Positions 50,677 to 61,299 are shown, numbered from the stretch's first letter. The stretch: DNA of 64,000 nt from Massilia glaciei (GCF_003011895.2 NZ_PXWF02000245.1:1-64000); one strand, 5' to 3'. Translations and numbers: made by a program. Notes: a model not told the origin generated them from the sequence alone.

Positions 50677-51741
50677 ATGTCCAATCTGCGTCTGCGCAAA
50701 CTGTGCGTGAGCCTTGGCGGCAACGCCATCATCGAGGACCTCGACCTCGAGGTCGAGCCGGGCGAGTTCCTGGTGCTGCTCGGCCCTTCCGGCTGCGGCA
50801 AGTCGACCCTGCTGCACAGCATCGCCGGCCTGACCGACATCAGCGGCGGCAGCATCGAGATCGGCGGCGTCGACATGAGCGACGCCGACCCGAGCGAGCG
50901 CGGGATCGGCATGGTGTTCCAGTCCTACGCGCTGTATCCGACCATGACGGTCGAAAAGAACATGTCGTTCGGCCTGCGCATCAGCGGCACCCCCAAGGCC
51001 GAAATCGCGCGCCGCATCGCGCGCGTGGCCGAGATGCTGCAACTGGGGCCGCTGCTGCAGCGCAAACCGGCCCAGCTCTCGGGTGGACAGCGCCAGCGGG
51101 TGGCGATAGGCCGCGCGCTGGTGCGCGAGGCCGGCGTGTTTTTGTTCGACGAGCCCCTGTCCAACCTCGACGCCAAGCTGCGCGCCGAGCTGCGCCGCGA
51201 GCTCAAGCTGCTGCACCAGAAGCTCGGCTCGACCATGGTGTACGTGACCCACGACCAGGTCGAGGCGCTCACGCTGGCGACCCGCATCGTGGTCATGCGC
51301 GGCGGCGTGATACAGCAGATCGGCGCGCCGGCCGAGGTCTACGAGCGCCCCGCGAACATCTTCGTGGCCGGCTTTTTGGGCGCGCCCGCGATGAACTTCG
51401 TGGCCGGCACGCTGGGGCCTGGCGGCGCGTTCGCCTCGCCGGCGCTGTCGCTGGCGCTGGCGCTGGCGCCAGAGCAGGCGGCGGTGTGCGACGGGCGCCG
51501 CGTCATCCTGGGCATCCGCCCCGAACACGTGCAAATCGACGGCGGCGGCGCGCTGCCCGGCACGGTCACGCTGGTCGAACCGATGGGCAACCACCAGGTC
51601 GTGTGGTTCACCTGCGGCGCGCAACTGCTGTCGGCGCTGGTGCACGACGCGCGCGTGTTCGCGCCCGGCCAGCGGATCGCGTTCGCGCTCGACGCGGCGC
51701 GCGGCTCTTTGTTCGACGACGCCAGCGGATGCCGGCTATGA
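50677..51741 (+). CDS. gtsD: Sugar ABC transporter ATP-binding protein (MalK/UgpC/GtsD-like)
   Basis: A 354-residue ATPase subunit: Walker A GPSGCGKST, Q-loop VFQSYALYP, signature LSGGQRQR, Walker B FLFDEPLSNLD, H-loop VTHDQ, and a C-terminal TOBE/OB domain (LGIRPEHVQ) of MalK type. It energises sugar uptake through the two upstream permeases. Its stop overlaps the start of the LacI gene (ATGA), so regulator and transporter are made together. Confidence 0.92.
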   Translation: MSNLRLRKLCVSLGGNAIIEDLDLEVEPGEFLVLLGPSGCGKSTLLHSIAGLTDISGGSIEIGGVDMSDADPSERGIGMVFQSYALYPTMTVEKNMSFGLRISGTPKAEIARRIARVAEMLQLGPLLQRKPAQLSGGQRQRVAIGRALVREAGVFLFDEPLSNLDAKLRAELRRELKLLHQKLGSTMVYVTHDQVEALTLATRIVVMRGGVIQQIGAPAEVYERPANIFVAGFLGAPAMNFVAGTLGPGGAFASPALSLALALAPEQAAVCDGRRVILGIRPEHVQIDGGGALPGTVTLVEPMGNHQVVWFTCGAQLLSALVHDARVFAPGQRIAFALDAARGSLFDDASGCRL

Positions 51742-52784
51742 GCCTTGAGAAGGTCACGATCAAGGATGTGGCAAGGCTGGCCGGGGTCGGCCTGGGCACG
51801 GCCTCGCGCGTGGTCAGCGGCAAGGGCTCGGTCTCGCCGGCCACCCTCGAGCGCGTCAAGAGGGCGATCGAGGAGCTCGACTTCCGCCCCTCGCACGCGG
51901 CGCGCTCGCTGCTGTCGGGCTCTTCGCGCATGATCGGGGTCTACCTCCCGGTCCTCAAGGGCACCTTCTACATGCCGATCCTGCAGACCATCGACGGCCA
52001 GCTGCGCGCCGCCGGCCTGCACATGGTGGTCGCCTTCGGCCTGGGCCTGGGTGTGGGCGACGAGCGGCGCCAGTGCATCGAGGGCATCGCGTTCCTGATC
52101 GAGCGCGGCTGCGACGGCCTGGTCGTGATGGGCGAGGGCATGGTCGAGGAGGACCTGGCCGGGCTTGGCGCCAAGCTCGATTGCCTGGTGGTGCTCAACC
52201 ACAGCTTCGAGAGCATCCCCGACCAGTGTTTTTCGGCCGACCACACGCGCGGCGGGGCGCTGGCCGCGCGCGCGCTGCTCGACCAGGGCCACCGCGCGCT
52301 GGCCGTGGTGGCGGGGCCGGCGAGCCTGCCCGACAACGTGGCCCGGATCGATGGTTTCATGGCCGAGGTGGCCGCCGCCGGCATCGACACGAGCACCGTG
52401 TGGGTGGCCGAAAGCGACTTCTCGCCCGAGGGCGGCTGGGCCGCGGCGCGCGACCTGGCCGGCTCCGGCTACCATTTCACGGGCCTGTTTTGCGCCAACG
52501 ACGAAATGGCGCTCGGGGCGCTGTCGTTCTTCCAGCAGGCCGGCATCGCGGTGCCGCAGCAGGTGTCGGTGATCGGCTACGACGACACCCCGAGCGCCGA
52601 GTTCTCGGCGCCGCGGCTGAGCACCGTGCACGTGCCGTGGAACGACGTCACGCACAACGCGCTCAACGCGCTGCTCGAGCGCTGCTACGACCTGCCCGCG
52701 CCGCCCGCGCGGGCCCTGCCGATCACCGTCACGCAGCGCGCCTCGCTCGCGCCGCCGCCACGCCAGGCGGGCGAAACCAAATAA
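51738..52784 (+). CDS. LacI family transcriptional regulator (copy 1)
   Basis: A 348-residue LacI-type repressor: helix-turn-helix TIKDVARLAGVGLGTASRVV with the hinge helix HAARSLLSGSS, followed by a periplasmic-binding-type sugar-sensing domain (MIGVYLPVLKGTFYMPILQT onward). It is the last gene of the ABC operon, in an ATGA overlap with the ATPase. It probably represses this operon and the GH1 gene through the palindromes at 47554 and 52829. Its DNA-reading region is almost identical to that of the LacI gene at 59204. Confidence 0.92.
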   Translation: MSLEKVTIKDVARLAGVGLGTASRVVSGKGSVSPATLERVKRAIEELDFRPSHAARSLLSGSSRMIGVYLPVLKGTFYMPILQTIDGQLRAAGLHMVVAFGLGLGVGDERRQCIEGIAFLIERGCDGLVVMGEGMVEEDLAGLGAKLDCLVVLNHSFESIPDQCFSADHTRGGALAARALLDQGHRALAVVAGPASLPDNVARIDGFMAEVAAAGIDTSTVWVAESDFSPEGGWAAARDLAGSGYHFTGLFCANDEMALGALSFFQQAGIAVPQQVSVIGYDDTPSAEFSAPRLSTVHVPWNDVTHNALNALLERCYDLPAPPARALPITVTQRASLAPPPRQAGETK

Positions 52785-52828
52785 ATTTCCGTGCAAAACA
52801 CACACATTCGCACTTTTCTGCGCTAGAC

Positions 52829-52844
52829 TTGGAAACCTTTCCAA
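52829..52844. promoter_or_regulatory. LacI-family operator upstream of the GH1 beta-glucosidase gene
   Basis: TTGGAAACCTTTCCAA, a perfect 16-base palindrome apart from the central CC. It matches the operator at 47554-47571 in its TTGG...TTTCCAA arms, so the same regulator should bind. It lies 36 bases before ATG 52881; TAGACT at 52824-52829 may be the -10 box. Confidence 0.82.
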
Positions 52845-52880
52845 TATAGCGCGACACCGATTCTTAGAAGAATAGCGACC

Positions 52881-54296
52881 ATGACAAAAACAGTGAACGA
52901 TCAGACAACGCCGCTGGCCGCCAGCGATTTTGGGCGCGACTTTCTGTGGGGCTGCGCCACCTCGGCCTACCAGATCGAAGGCGCGGCCGCCGAGGACGGC
53001 CGGGTCGAATCGATCTGGGACCGCTTCTGCGCCCAGCCCGGCGCGATCCGCGACGGCAGCACCGGCGCCGTCGCCTGCGACCACTACCACCGCTGGCCCG
53101 AAGACCTCGACCTGGCCCGCTCGCTCGGGGTGCGCGCCTACCGCTTTTCGATCGCGTGGCCGCGCATCTTCAGCGGCCCGGGCGCCAGGCCGAACCAGCG
53201 GGGGCTCGACTTCTACGCGCGCCTGGTCGACGGCATGCTCGAGCGCGGCCTGGAGCCGTGGGCCACGCTGTACCACTGGGACCTGCCGCAATACCTGCAG
53301 GACGCCGGCGGCTGGCAGCATCGCGCCACCATCGACGCCTTCGTCGAATTCGCCGACACCATGAGCGGCCACCTGGGCGGGCGCGTGAAGCACTGGATCA
53401 CCCACAACGAGCCGTGGTGCACGGCGATGCATGGCAATTTCGACGGCGCGCACGCGCCCGGCGGCAAGGACCTGGCGACGGCGATGCAGGTCTGCCACAA
53501 CGTGCTGGTCTCGCACGGGAGGGCGGTGCCGCTGATACGCGCCAACAGCGACGGCGCGCAGGTCGGCATTTCGCTGAGCCTGCACCCGATTTCGGCCGCC
53601 AGCGAGCGTCCGCAGGACGAGGCGGCGCGGGTGCGCCAGGACGGCCTGCGCAACCGCTGGTTCCTCGACGCCCTGACCGGCCGCGGCTATCCGCGGGACG
53701 TGCTGGCGCTGCTGGCCGACAAGGCCCCGCAAACCGCCGCCGGCGACATGGAGCTGATCGCCTCGCCGCTCGACTTTATCGGCGTGAACTACTACTTCCC
53801 GGAAATGGTCGAGGACGCGCCGGGCACCGAGCCGGTCGACACGCGCCTCGTGCTGCCGGCCGGTCTCGAGCGCACCGCCTTTGGCTGGGAGGTCGCGCCC
53901 GGGGGCCTGACCGCGCTGCTGACGCGCATCGCGCGCGACTACCAACCGGCCGCCATCTACGTGACCGAAAACGGCTCGACCTACGACGACGTGGTCGGCC
54001 CCGACGGCGAGGTCGACGACCGGGAGCGCCAAAGCTACCTGGTGCGCCACCTGCTGGCGCTGCGCGAGACGATCGCGCAGGGCGCCCCGATCAAGGGCTA
54101 TTTCGCCTGGAGCCTGCTAGACAACTTCGAGTGGGGCGAAGGCCTGGCGCGCCGCTTTGGCATCACCCATGTCGACTTCGAGACCCAGCGCCGGACCCTT
54201 AAAACAAGCGGAAAATGGCTGCGCGCCTTTCTCGCAGGGGCCGATCAAAGCGCCGATCCAAGCGCCGATCCAATCAACGATTCAACCAACGGATAA
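52881..54296 (+). CDS. bglB: GH1 beta-glucosidase
   Basis: A 471-residue family 1 glycoside hydrolase with acid/base E177 (in THNEPWC) and nucleophile E363 (in YVTENGS). N-terminal FLWGCATSAYQIEG and the QIEGA sugar-binding glutamine are typical. It has no signal peptide, so it acts in the cytoplasm on imported cellobiose or other beta-glucosides, releasing glucose. The last 25 residues carry a short repeated SADP unit (ADQSADPSADPINDS), an oddity without known function. It is expected to be controlled by the palindrome 36 bases upstream. Confidence 0.93.
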   Translation: MTKTVNDQTTPLAASDFGRDFLWGCATSAYQIEGAAAEDGRVESIWDRFCAQPGAIRDGSTGAVACDHYHRWPEDLDLARSLGVRAYRFSIAWPRIFSGPGARPNQRGLDFYARLVDGMLERGLEPWATLYHWDLPQYLQDAGGWQHRATIDAFVEFADTMSGHLGGRVKHWITHNEPWCTAMHGNFDGAHAPGGKDLATAMQVCHNVLVSHGRAVPLIRANSDGAQVGISLSLHPISAASERPQDEAARVRQDGLRNRWFLDALTGRGYPRDVLALLADKAPQTAAGDMELIASPLDFIGVNYYFPEMVEDAPGTEPVDTRLVLPAGLERTAFGWEVAPGGLTALLTRIARDYQPAAIYVTENGSTYDDVVGPDGEVDDRERQSYLVRHLLALRETIAQGAPIKGYFAWSLLDNFEWGEGLARRFGITHVDFETQRRTLKTSGKWLRAFLAGADQSADPSADPINDSTNG

Positions 54297-54300
54297 CGCC

Positions 54301-56817
54301 ATGAAAAAACTCGCCCTCACTTGCATGATCGCCGCCGCGCTGCAGCCGGCGGTGTCGTTTGCGGCCGCCCCGCAGCCGAAGGACTGGCCGCGGCTGAAAA
54401 GCGCGATCGGAAAGAACGCCGCGCTCGAGGCGCGCGTGGCCGCCATCGTGGCCGGCATGACGCTGGCGCAGAAGGTAGGCCAGATGACCCAGCCCGAAAT
54501 CAAAAGCGTCACGCCGGCGCAGGTGCGCGAGCACTACATCGGCTCGGTGCTCAACGGCGGCGGCAGCTGGCCCGGCATGAACAAGCGCGCCAGCGCGGCC
54601 GACTGGGTGGCGCTGGCCGACAGCTACCACGCCGCCTCGATGGCGACCGACATGATCGTCAAGGTGCCCGTCATCTGGGGCACCGACGCGATCCACGGCC
54701 ACGGCAACGTGTATGGCGCGACCCTGTTCCCGCACAATATCGGCCTCGGAGCCGCGCGCGATCCGGCGCTGGTGGGGCGCATCGGCGCCGCCGTCGGCAA
54801 GGCGGTGCGCGCGACCGGCGTGGCGTGGGTGTTCGGGCCGACGCTGGCGGTGGTGCGCGACGACCGCTGGGGCCGCACCTACGAGAGCTTTTCGGAGGAC
54901 GGCGCGCTGGTCAACAGCTACGGCGGCGCCTATGTGCGCGCGCTGCAGGGCAACTTCGGCGGCCAGGCCAACGTGGTCGCCACGGCCAAGCATTTCCTGG
55001 GCGACGGCGGCACCGACCAGGGCAAGGACCGCGGCGTGAACATGGCGACCAAGGCGCAGATGCTGAGCCAGCACGCGCAGGGCTATTACAGCGCGCTGGC
55101 GGCCGGCGCGCAGACCGTGATGGCGTCGTTTAACAGCTGGAACGACGTCGCCGCCGGTGTCGACTACGGAAAAATGCATGGCAACGCGTCGCTGCTGACG
55201 GGCGTGCTCAAGACGCAAATGGGCTTTGACGGCTTTGTGATCGGCGACTGGAACGGCCACGCCGAAGTGCCGGGCTGCCGCGACGACAGCTGCGCCCAGG
55301 CGATCAACGCCGGCGTCGACATGATCATGGTGCCCGACGCCTGGAAGGGCTTCATCGAGAACACCATCGCCCAGGTCAAGGCCGGCCAGATCCCGATGGC
55401 TCGCATCGACGACGCCGTCACCCGCATCGTGCGCGTCAAGCTGCGCGCCGGCCTGTTCGGCAAAACGCCGTCCGCCAACCGCTACGCCAGCAAGCAGGAG
55501 GCGCTCAAGGCGCGTCCGTTGGCGCGCGAGGCGGTGCGCAAATCGCTGGTGCTGCTCAAGAACGACGGCGCGGTGCTGCCGCTGGCGCGCGGCAAGCGCA
55601 TCCTGGTGGTCGGGCGCAGCGCCGACAACATGCAGAACCAGGCGGGCGGCTGGTCGCTGACCTGGCAGGGCACCGACAACAAAAACAGCGACTACCCCGA
55701 CAGCGACACCATCCTCGCGGCGATCACCGACGCGGCCGGCGCCGCCAACGTTGAGTACAGCGCCGACCCGGCCGCGCTCGACCTGTCGCGCTTCGACGCC
55801 GTCATCGCGGTCATCGGCGAGGGCCCGTACGCCGAGGGCGATGGCGACATCGGCCCCGGCGGCACCCTGCGCCACAGCGCGCGCCACCCCGAGGACCTGG
55901 CCGCGCTGGCCGCCGTCTCGGGCAAGGGCAAGCCGGTGGTCACGGTGTTCATGGCCGGGCGGCCGCTGTACGTCAACGACCTGCTCAATTTGTCGGACAG
56001 CTTCGTCGCGGCTTGGCTGCCCGGCAGCGAGGGCAAGGGCGTGACCGACGTGCTGTTCCGCGACAAGCGCGGCAAGGTGGCGCACGACTTCACGGGCAAG
56101 CTCTCGTTCTCGTGGCCGAAGTCGGCATGCCAGACCGGCCTCAATGTGGGCGACGCCGGCTACGCGCCGCTGTTCGCGCACGGCTATGGCCTGAGCTACC
56201 GGCGCACCGCCACGCTAGGCCGGCTCGCCACGCCGGCGCACGAGGGCGGTTGTGGCGTCACCAGCGCCTTCCCGGTGTTCAACCAGACCGACCGCGCCAG
56301 CTTTCCCCTCGCGATCGTGAGTGGCGGCCAGCGCAGCGCCCTTGGCGCCGACCTCAACAGCACTTTCAGCCTGCCCGGCGTGAGTGTGCAGACCTCGCAG
56401 ATCAACACCCAGCAAGACGCCAAGCTCGTCACGTGGAGCGGGCCGGCGCGCTTCGAGGCGCGCGCCGCCGCCCCGCGCGCGCTGCCGGGCTATGCCAGCG
56501 CCGACGGCGTCTTGCAGTTCGACACCCTGGTGTCGCAGTCGCCGCAGGGCAAGGTCGAGATGACCATCGGCTGCGGACCCGGTTGCGCCGGCACGCTCGA
56601 CGTGACCAAACTGTTCGCCGCGCTGGCCGGCAAGCCGCGCCAGAGCGTCAAGATCCCGCTGGCCTGCTTCGCGGCCAAGGGCGCGCGCTTCGAGCAGCTC
56701 GACATGCCGTTCAGCGTGGCCAGCGACGCCCCGTTCGCGGCCGCCTTCACCAACCTGCAGATCGTCGGCGGCGCCGCCAAGGATAAAGACGCCGTCAACT
56801 GCAAGGAGGCGCTGTGA
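54301..56817 (+). CDS. bglX: GH3 beta-glucosidase with C-terminal extension (exported)
   Basis: An 838-residue family 3 glycoside hydrolase. Signal peptide [20 protein letters not shown], cleavage after FAA or nearby. The TIM-barrel ([15 protein letters not shown]) holds the nucleophile D316 in VIGDWNGH, followed by the alpha/beta sandwich domain with the KNDGAVLPL and [11 protein letters not shown] motifs. After about residue 640 comes an ExoP-like/CBM-type C-terminal part. It cleaves beta-glucans or cello-oligosaccharides in the periplasm, feeding the transporters. It starts four bases after the GH1 stop and overlaps the glucokinase gene. Confidence 0.93.
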   Translation: MKKLALTCMIAAALQPAVSFAAAPQPKDWPRLKSAIGKNAALEARVAAIVAGMTLAQKVGQMTQPEIKSVTPAQVREHYIGSVLNGGGSWPGMNKRASAADWVALADSYHAASMATDMIVKVPVIWGTDAIHGHGNVYGATLFPHNIGLGAARDPALVGRIGAAVGKAVRATGVAWVFGPTLAVVRDDRWGRTYESFSEDGALVNSYGGAYVRALQGNFGGQANVVATAKHFLGDGGTDQGKDRGVNMATKAQMLSQHAQGYYSALAAGAQTVMASFNSWNDVAAGVDYGKMHGNASLLTGVLKTQMGFDGFVIGDWNGHAEVPGCRDDSCAQAINAGVDMIMVPDAWKGFIENTIAQVKAGQIPMARIDDAVTRIVRVKLRAGLFGKTPSANRYASKQEALKARPLAREAVRKSLVLLKNDGAVLPLARGKRILVVGRSADNMQNQAGGWSLTWQGTDNKNSDYPDSDTILAAITDAAGAANVEYSADPAALDLSRFDAVIAVIGEGPYAEGDGDIGPGGTLRHSARHPEDLAALAAVSGKGKPVVTVFMAGRPLYVNDLLNLSDSFVAAWLPGSEGKGVTDVLFRDKRGKVAHDFTGKLSFSWPKSACQTGLNVGDAGYAPLFAHGYGLSYRRTATLGRLATPAHEGGCGVTSAFPVFNQTDRASFPLAIVSGGQRSALGADLNSTFSLPGVSVQTSQINTQQDAKLVTWSGPARFEARAAAPRALPGYASADGVLQFDTLVSQSPQGKVEMTIGCGPGCAGTLDVTKLFAALAGKPRQSVKIPLACFAAKGARFEQLDMPFSVASDAPFAAAFTNLQIVGGAAKDKDAVNCKEAL

Positions 56818-57788
56818 GCACCATCGACCGCGGCCCGCGCCTGCTGGCCGACGTTGGCGGCACCAACGCGCGCTTCACCATCGAGACCTCGGAGCGCGGC
56901 TACGCCGCGGTGGCCGTGCTCGCGTGCGACCAGTACCCGAGCCTGGGCAGCGCGATCGCGGCCTATCTCGGCAGCGCCGAGGTGCGCGCGCTGGACGTGG
57001 GGCCGGTGCGCCACGCGGCCATCGCGATCGCCAATCCGGTCGACGGCGACCAGGTCAGCATGACCAACCACCACTGGAGTTTTTCGACCTCGGCGCTGCG
57101 CACCGAACTCGACATGAGCACCCTGCTGGTGGTCAACGACTTCACCGCGCTGGCGATGGCGCTGCCGCACCTGCTGCCGTCGCAGCGCACCCGCATCGGC
57201 GGCGGCGTCGAGCTGGCCGGCCGCACCATCGGCCTGATCGGACCGGGCACCGGGCTTGGCGTGTCGGGCATCGTGCCGGCCGGGGGCGGGCGCTGGATCG
57301 CGCTCGACAGCGAAGGCGGGCACGTCACGTTCGCGCCGGCCAACGCCGACGAGGCGAAAATCCTCGCCTTCCTGTGGGACAAACTGGGCCACGTGTCGGC
57401 CGAGCGCCTGCTGTCGGGCTCCGGCCTCGAGACGATCCTGCTGGCGCTGTCGGGCCGCTCGCTCGGCGCGGCCGAGATCACCGAGCGCGCGCAGGCCGGC
57501 AGTTGCGCCGAGTGCGCGCGCGCGGTCGCCTGTTTTTGCGCGGTGCTCGGCACCATCGCCGGCAACGTCGCGCTGACGCTGGGCGCGACCGGCGGCGTGT
57601 ACATCGGCGGCGGCATCGTGCCGCGGCTGGGCGGTTTGTTCACCGGGTCGGCGTTCCGCGCGCGCTTCGAGGACAAGGGCCGGCTCTCGCCCTACATGGC
57701 GCGCATTCCCACCTATCTGATCACGGCGGCCTACCCGGCCTTTGTCGGGATTTCGGCCATGCTTTCGGAACAGACGGCGCACCAGTAG
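56814..57788 (+). CDS. glk: Glucokinase
   Basis: A 324-residue ROK-unrelated Glk-type glucokinase: phosphate-binding DVGGTNARF at the N-terminus, substrate loop [12 protein letters not shown], and [12 protein letters not shown] with the typical GxGTGLG. It phosphorylates glucose released by the two glucosidases. It begins with GTG at 56814 in a four-base overlap with the GH3 stop, preceded by AAGGAGG. This coupling binds hydrolysis to phosphorylation. Confidence 0.93.
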   Translation: MSTIDRGPRLLADVGGTNARFTIETSERGYAAVAVLACDQYPSLGSAIAAYLGSAEVRALDVGPVRHAAIAIANPVDGDQVSMTNHHWSFSTSALRTELDMSTLLVVNDFTALAMALPHLLPSQRTRIGGGVELAGRTIGLIGPGTGLGVSGIVPAGGGRWIALDSEGGHVTFAPANADEAKILAFLWDKLGHVSAERLLSGSGLETILLALSGRSLGAAEITERAQAGSCAECARAVACFCAVLGTIAGNVALTLGATGGVYIGGGIVPRLGGLFTGSAFRARFEDKGRLSPYMARIPTYLITAAYPAFVGISAMLSEQTAHQ

Positions 57789-57868
57789 GAAAACGAGAAG
57801 TTTCACACCAGAAGTTCGCACCACAAAAAGTTCGCACAGTTCGAACAAGCACAGACCAGGAGACCAGC

Positions 57869-59131
57869 ATGGAACACGCAGCACAGCCAATCACCGTCAG
57901 CCGGACCGGCGCCGAGAACAACACCGGGCCACTGATCATCATCACGATCCTGTTTTTCATGTGGGGCCTGCTCACCTCACTCAACGACGTCCTGATCCCG
58001 CACCTGAAGGCGGTCTACACGCTCACCTATGTGCAGGCGATGCTGGTGCAGTTCTGCTTCTTCGGCGCCTACTTCGTGGTGTCGCTGCCGGCCGGCATGC
58101 TGATCCGTAAAATCGGCTACCAGAGCGGCGCCGTCACCGGCCTGTTGATCGCCGCCGCCGGCTGCGCGCTGTTCTATCCGGCCTCGACCAGCGGCTACGC
58201 GCTGTTCCTGTTCGCGTTCTTCGTGCTGGCCTCCGGCATCACGATCTTGCAGGTCGCCGCCAATCCGTATGTCACGGTGCTGGGCAAGGCGAGCACCGCC
58301 TCGAGCCGGCTCACGCTCACGCAGGCCTTCAACGCGCTCGGCACCACGGTGGCGCCGGCGCTGGGCGGCTTGCTGATCCTGGGCGGCGGCGCGGCCGTGC
58401 TGGCGCAGACCCCGCTCGAGCAGGCGGCGTCGGTGCAGGGCCCTTACCTGGCGCTGGCCGGCGCGCTGCTGCTGCTGGCGGTGCTGTTCGCCCTGGCGCG
58501 GCTGCCAAAAATCAGCCACGCCGATGACAGCGCGGCCCTGGCCACCGACAGCGGCGTGACCTCGGCGATGTCGCAGCGCCACCTGGTGCTGGGCGCTGTC
58601 GGCATTTTCCTGTACGTCGGCGGCGAGGTCAGCATCGGCAGCTTTTTGATCAACTTCCTCGGCGAGCCCGATATCGCCAACATGTCGGCCGCGACCGCCG
58701 CCCACTATGTCAGTTTTTACTGGGGTGGCGCGATGGTCGGGCGCTTCATCGGCTTTGCCGTGATGCGCTATGTCAGCCCGGGCAAGACGCTCGCCTTCAA
58801 CGCGCTGTGCTCGATCGCGCTGATCCTGACGGCGATCTTCACCAAGGGTCAGGTGGCGATGTGGGCGATCCTCGCGGTCGGCCTGTGCAACTCGATCATG
58901 TTCCCGACCATCTTCAGCATGGCGCTGCACAAGCTCGGCAAATTCACGGGCCAGGGCTCGGGCATCTTGTGCATGGCGATCGTGGGCGGCGCGCTGGTGC
59001 CGTTCGCGCAGGGCGCGATGGCCGACTCGATCGGGTTGCAATGGTCGTTCTTCGTGCCGGCCGCCTGCTACATCTTCATCCTGTACTACGGCCTGCGTTT
59101 TGCCGGGCTGTACCGCGACGGGAAGGCGTGA
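57869..59131 (+). CDS. gluP: FHS-family sugar:proton symporter (glucose/galactose type)
   Basis: A 420-residue major facilitator of the fucose-galactose-glucose (FHS) branch, with 12 hydrophobic segments. [19 protein letters not shown] at the N-terminus, NALGTTVAP, and QVAANPYV are diagnostic. It provides a second route for glucose or galactose entry besides the ABC importer. AGGAG precedes ATG 57869. It follows glk by 80 bases. Confidence 0.9.
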   Translation: MEHAAQPITVSRTGAENNTGPLIIITILFFMWGLLTSLNDVLIPHLKAVYTLTYVQAMLVQFCFFGAYFVVSLPAGMLIRKIGYQSGAVTGLLIAAAGCALFYPASTSGYALFLFAFFVLASGITILQVAANPYVTVLGKASTASSRLTLTQAFNALGTTVAPALGGLLILGGGAAVLAQTPLEQAASVQGPYLALAGALLLLAVLFALARLPKISHADDSAALATDSGVTSAMSQRHLVLGAVGIFLYVGGEVSIGSFLINFLGEPDIANMSAATAAHYVSFYWGGAMVGRFIGFAVMRYVSPGKTLAFNALCSIALILTAIFTKGQVAMWAILAVGLCNSIMFPTIFSMALHKLGKFTGQGSGILCMAIVGGALVPFAQGAMADSIGLQWSFFVPAACYIFILYYGLRFAGLYRDGKA

Positions 59132-59203
59132 TGCCGCGGTAGGATTGCGCAGCGGGCCACGGATGCAGTATCCTCCAGTCTTACCGACGTTGAGAAGACA
59201 ACC

Positions 59204-60214
59204 GTGGCAACAATCAAAGACGTGGCCCGCCTGGCGGGAGTTGGCCTCGGCACCGCATCGCGCGTGGTGAGCGGTCGCGGTTCGGTCGCGCCCAAGACGG
59301 TCGAACGCGTCAGGAAGGCGATCGCGGAGCTCGACTTCCGCCCCTCGCACGCGGCGCGTTCGCTGCTGTCGGGTTCATCGCAGATGATCGGCGTGTACGT
59401 GCCCGTCTTGAAGGGCACGTTCTACATGCCGATCCTGCAGACCATCGACACCGAACTGCGCGCGGCCGGCCTGCACATGGTGCTCGCCTTCGGCGTGGGC
59501 GTGGGCGACGCGCGGGCGCAGAGCATCGAGGGCATCGAATTTTTGACCGAACGCGGTTGCGACGGCCTCATCGTGATGAGCAACTCGCTGCGCGAGGACG
59601 ACCTCGTGGCGCTCGGCCCCAAGCAGTCGCGCCTGGTGGTGCTCAACGACGTGTACACCAGCATCGCCGACCAGTGTTTTTGCCCCGACCATGTGCAGGG
59701 TGGGGCGCTGGCCGCGCGCGCGCTGCTCGAGCGGAACCACCGGCGCATCGCGGTCATCGCCGGCCCGTCGAACGCGCCCGACAACGTCGAACGGATCAAC
59801 GGCTTCATCGACGAGTTGGGGCGCGCGGGCATCGACCAGGCCGGCGTGTGGATCACCGAAAGCGACTTCTCGCCGGCCGGCGGCTGGAGCGCGGCCGAAA
59901 AACTGCTCGCCTCTAAGCACCCGTTCACGGCCCTGTTCTGCGCCAACGACGAGATGGCGCTGGGCGCCCTGTCGTACTTCCAGCAGGCCGGCCTGGCCGT
60001 GCCGGGCGACGTCTCGGTGATCGGCTATGACGACACCCCGGCCGCCGAGTTCTCGGCCCCGCGCCTGACCTCGGTGAACACGGCCTCGCGCGAGCTCACG
60101 CGCAACGCCGTGCACGAACTGCTCAACCGCTGCTACGGCGCCGCCCTTCCGGTCGAACGGGTGTTCCCGCTCGGCGTGACGCAGCGCGCCTCGCTCGGGC
60201 CGGCGCGCGCCTGA
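59204..60214 (+). CDS. LacI family transcriptional regulator (copy 2)
   Basis: A 336-residue LacI-type regulator starting with GTG at 59204. Its helix-turn-helix and hinge (TIKDVARLAGVGLGTASRVV, HAARSLLSGSS) are virtually identical to those of the LacI gene at 51738. The sensing domains are also similar (GVYVPVLKGTFYMPILQTID) but differ downstream. It lies at the end of the beta-glucoside block, 72 bases after gluP. It probably reads the same operators as copy 1, with a different inducer. Confidence 0.92.
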   Translation: MATIKDVARLAGVGLGTASRVVSGRGSVAPKTVERVRKAIAELDFRPSHAARSLLSGSSQMIGVYVPVLKGTFYMPILQTIDTELRAAGLHMVLAFGVGVGDARAQSIEGIEFLTERGCDGLIVMSNSLREDDLVALGPKQSRLVVLNDVYTSIADQCFCPDHVQGGALAARALLERNHRRIAVIAGPSNAPDNVERINGFIDELGRAGIDQAGVWITESDFSPAGGWSAAEKLLASKHPFTALFCANDEMALGALSYFQQAGLAVPGDVSVIGYDDTPAAEFSAPRLTSVNTASRELTRNAVHELLNRCYGAALPVERVFPLGVTQRASLGPARA

Positions 60215-60835
60215 TCAGGCGCCGCGCCGCTGCCGCATCAGGGCGGCGAAGGGATCGTCCGCGAGGCCGGCGGCGATGCCGTCCTGGTCCTGCTGCGAAC
60301 GATTCTGGCTGACCTTCCACTTGCCCTGCATGCGCTCGAGCGGGATCTCGATCCCGACGATCGCCTTGAGCAGCTGGTCGACATAGTCGCGCGGCGCGTC
60401 GTGCACCGACCATGGCATCGCGCGCGTGCCTTCGTGGCGCGCGGTGAGGCGCTCGAGCAGCGCGAGCAGCCAGGCCGGATCCTCGATCGCGCGCAGCGTG
60501 CCGTGCGCGTGCACCGCGGCGTAGTTCCAGGTCGGCACCACCTTGCCGCTGATCGCCTTTTCGGCGTAGTGGGCGGGCGAGATGTAGGCGCCCGGTCCCT
60601 GGAACACCACCAGGGCCTGCTGGCCCCCTTGGCGCCACAGCGGATTGGCGCGCGCCACGTGCGCGCGCAGCACGCCGAATGGCGCGTCGCTGGCCGGCGC
60701 CGCGATCTCGAACGGAATATGGTCGGCGCTCAGCCCCGCTGCGCCATGCATGACCAGCGTGCCAAGCGGATGGGTGCCGATCAGGCCGTGCATGACGTCG
60801 ATGTGCGACTCGTCGAAGTGTTTGGGCCCGTACAT
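60215..60835 (-). CDS. paiB: FMN-binding negative regulator, PaiB-like
   Basis: A 206-residue PaiB-type flavin-binding split-barrel protein (MYGPKHFDESHIDVMHGLIG, then GPGAYISPAHYAE and VPTWNYAAVHAHG). PaiB homologues repress protease and sporulation genes in Bacillus; here the role is unknown. The start at 60835 shares one base with the OsmC stop and has GGAGG just upstream, so the two are coupled. Confidence 0.88.
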   Translation of the reverse strand: MYGPKHFDESHIDVMHGLIGTHPLGTLVMHGAAGLSADHIPFEIAAPASDAPFGVLRAHVARANPLWRQGGQQALVVFQGPGAYISPAHYAEKAISGKVVPTWNYAAVHAHGTLRAIEDPAWLLALLERLTARHEGTRAMPWSVHDAPRDYVDQLLKAIVGIEIPLERMQGKWKVSQNRSQQDQDGIAAGLADDPFAALMRQRRGA

Positions 60836-61299
60836 CAGGATGCCTCCTCGACGACGACGTCGGCCGTGATCGAATTGGCGATGTAGCACTTGTCGTGCGC
60901 GTTATGGTGCAGCGCCGCCAGCTTGGCGGCGTCGGGCCCCTCACCGCGAAACACGATCACGGGGCGCAGCGCGATTCTTGTCATCGCGATGCGGCCCTGC
61001 GCATTTTTTTCCATGGTGCCGAGCGCGTTGTCGCGGTAGCTGTCGACCACGAAGCCCGCCTGCGCCGCGAGCGACAAAAAGAACAGCATGTGGCAGCTCG
61101 ACGCGGCCGCCACCAGCGCCTCCTCCGGGTCGACATTTGCCGGGTTCGACATTGGCAGCGGCACCGACAGCGGCGACGACGACGCCGGCACCCGCAGGCC
61201 GCCGTCGAACGCCCACTCGTGCGCGCGGCTGTAGCGTTGGTCGGTAAAGCCTTCGTGCTCGCCGCGCTGCCAGGCGATGCCCGCCTCGAACTGTTGCAT
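60835..61299 (-). CDS. OsmC family peroxiredoxin
   Basis: A 154-residue OsmC/Ohr-fold protein with the two catalytic cysteines in SSCHMLFFL and HDKCYIANSI. It detoxifies organic peroxides in the cytoplasm. The start MQQFEAGIAWQRGE at 61299 has GGGAGAAG upstream. It forms a coupled pair with the PaiB-like gene. Confidence 0.88.
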   Translation of the reverse strand: MQQFEAGIAWQRGEHEGFTDQRYSRAHEWAFDGGLRVPASSSPLSVPLPMSNPANVDPEEALVAAASSCHMLFFLSLAAQAGFVVDSYRDNALGTMEKNAQGRIAMTRIALRPVIVFRGEGPDAAKLAALHHNAHDKCYIANSITADVVVEEAS

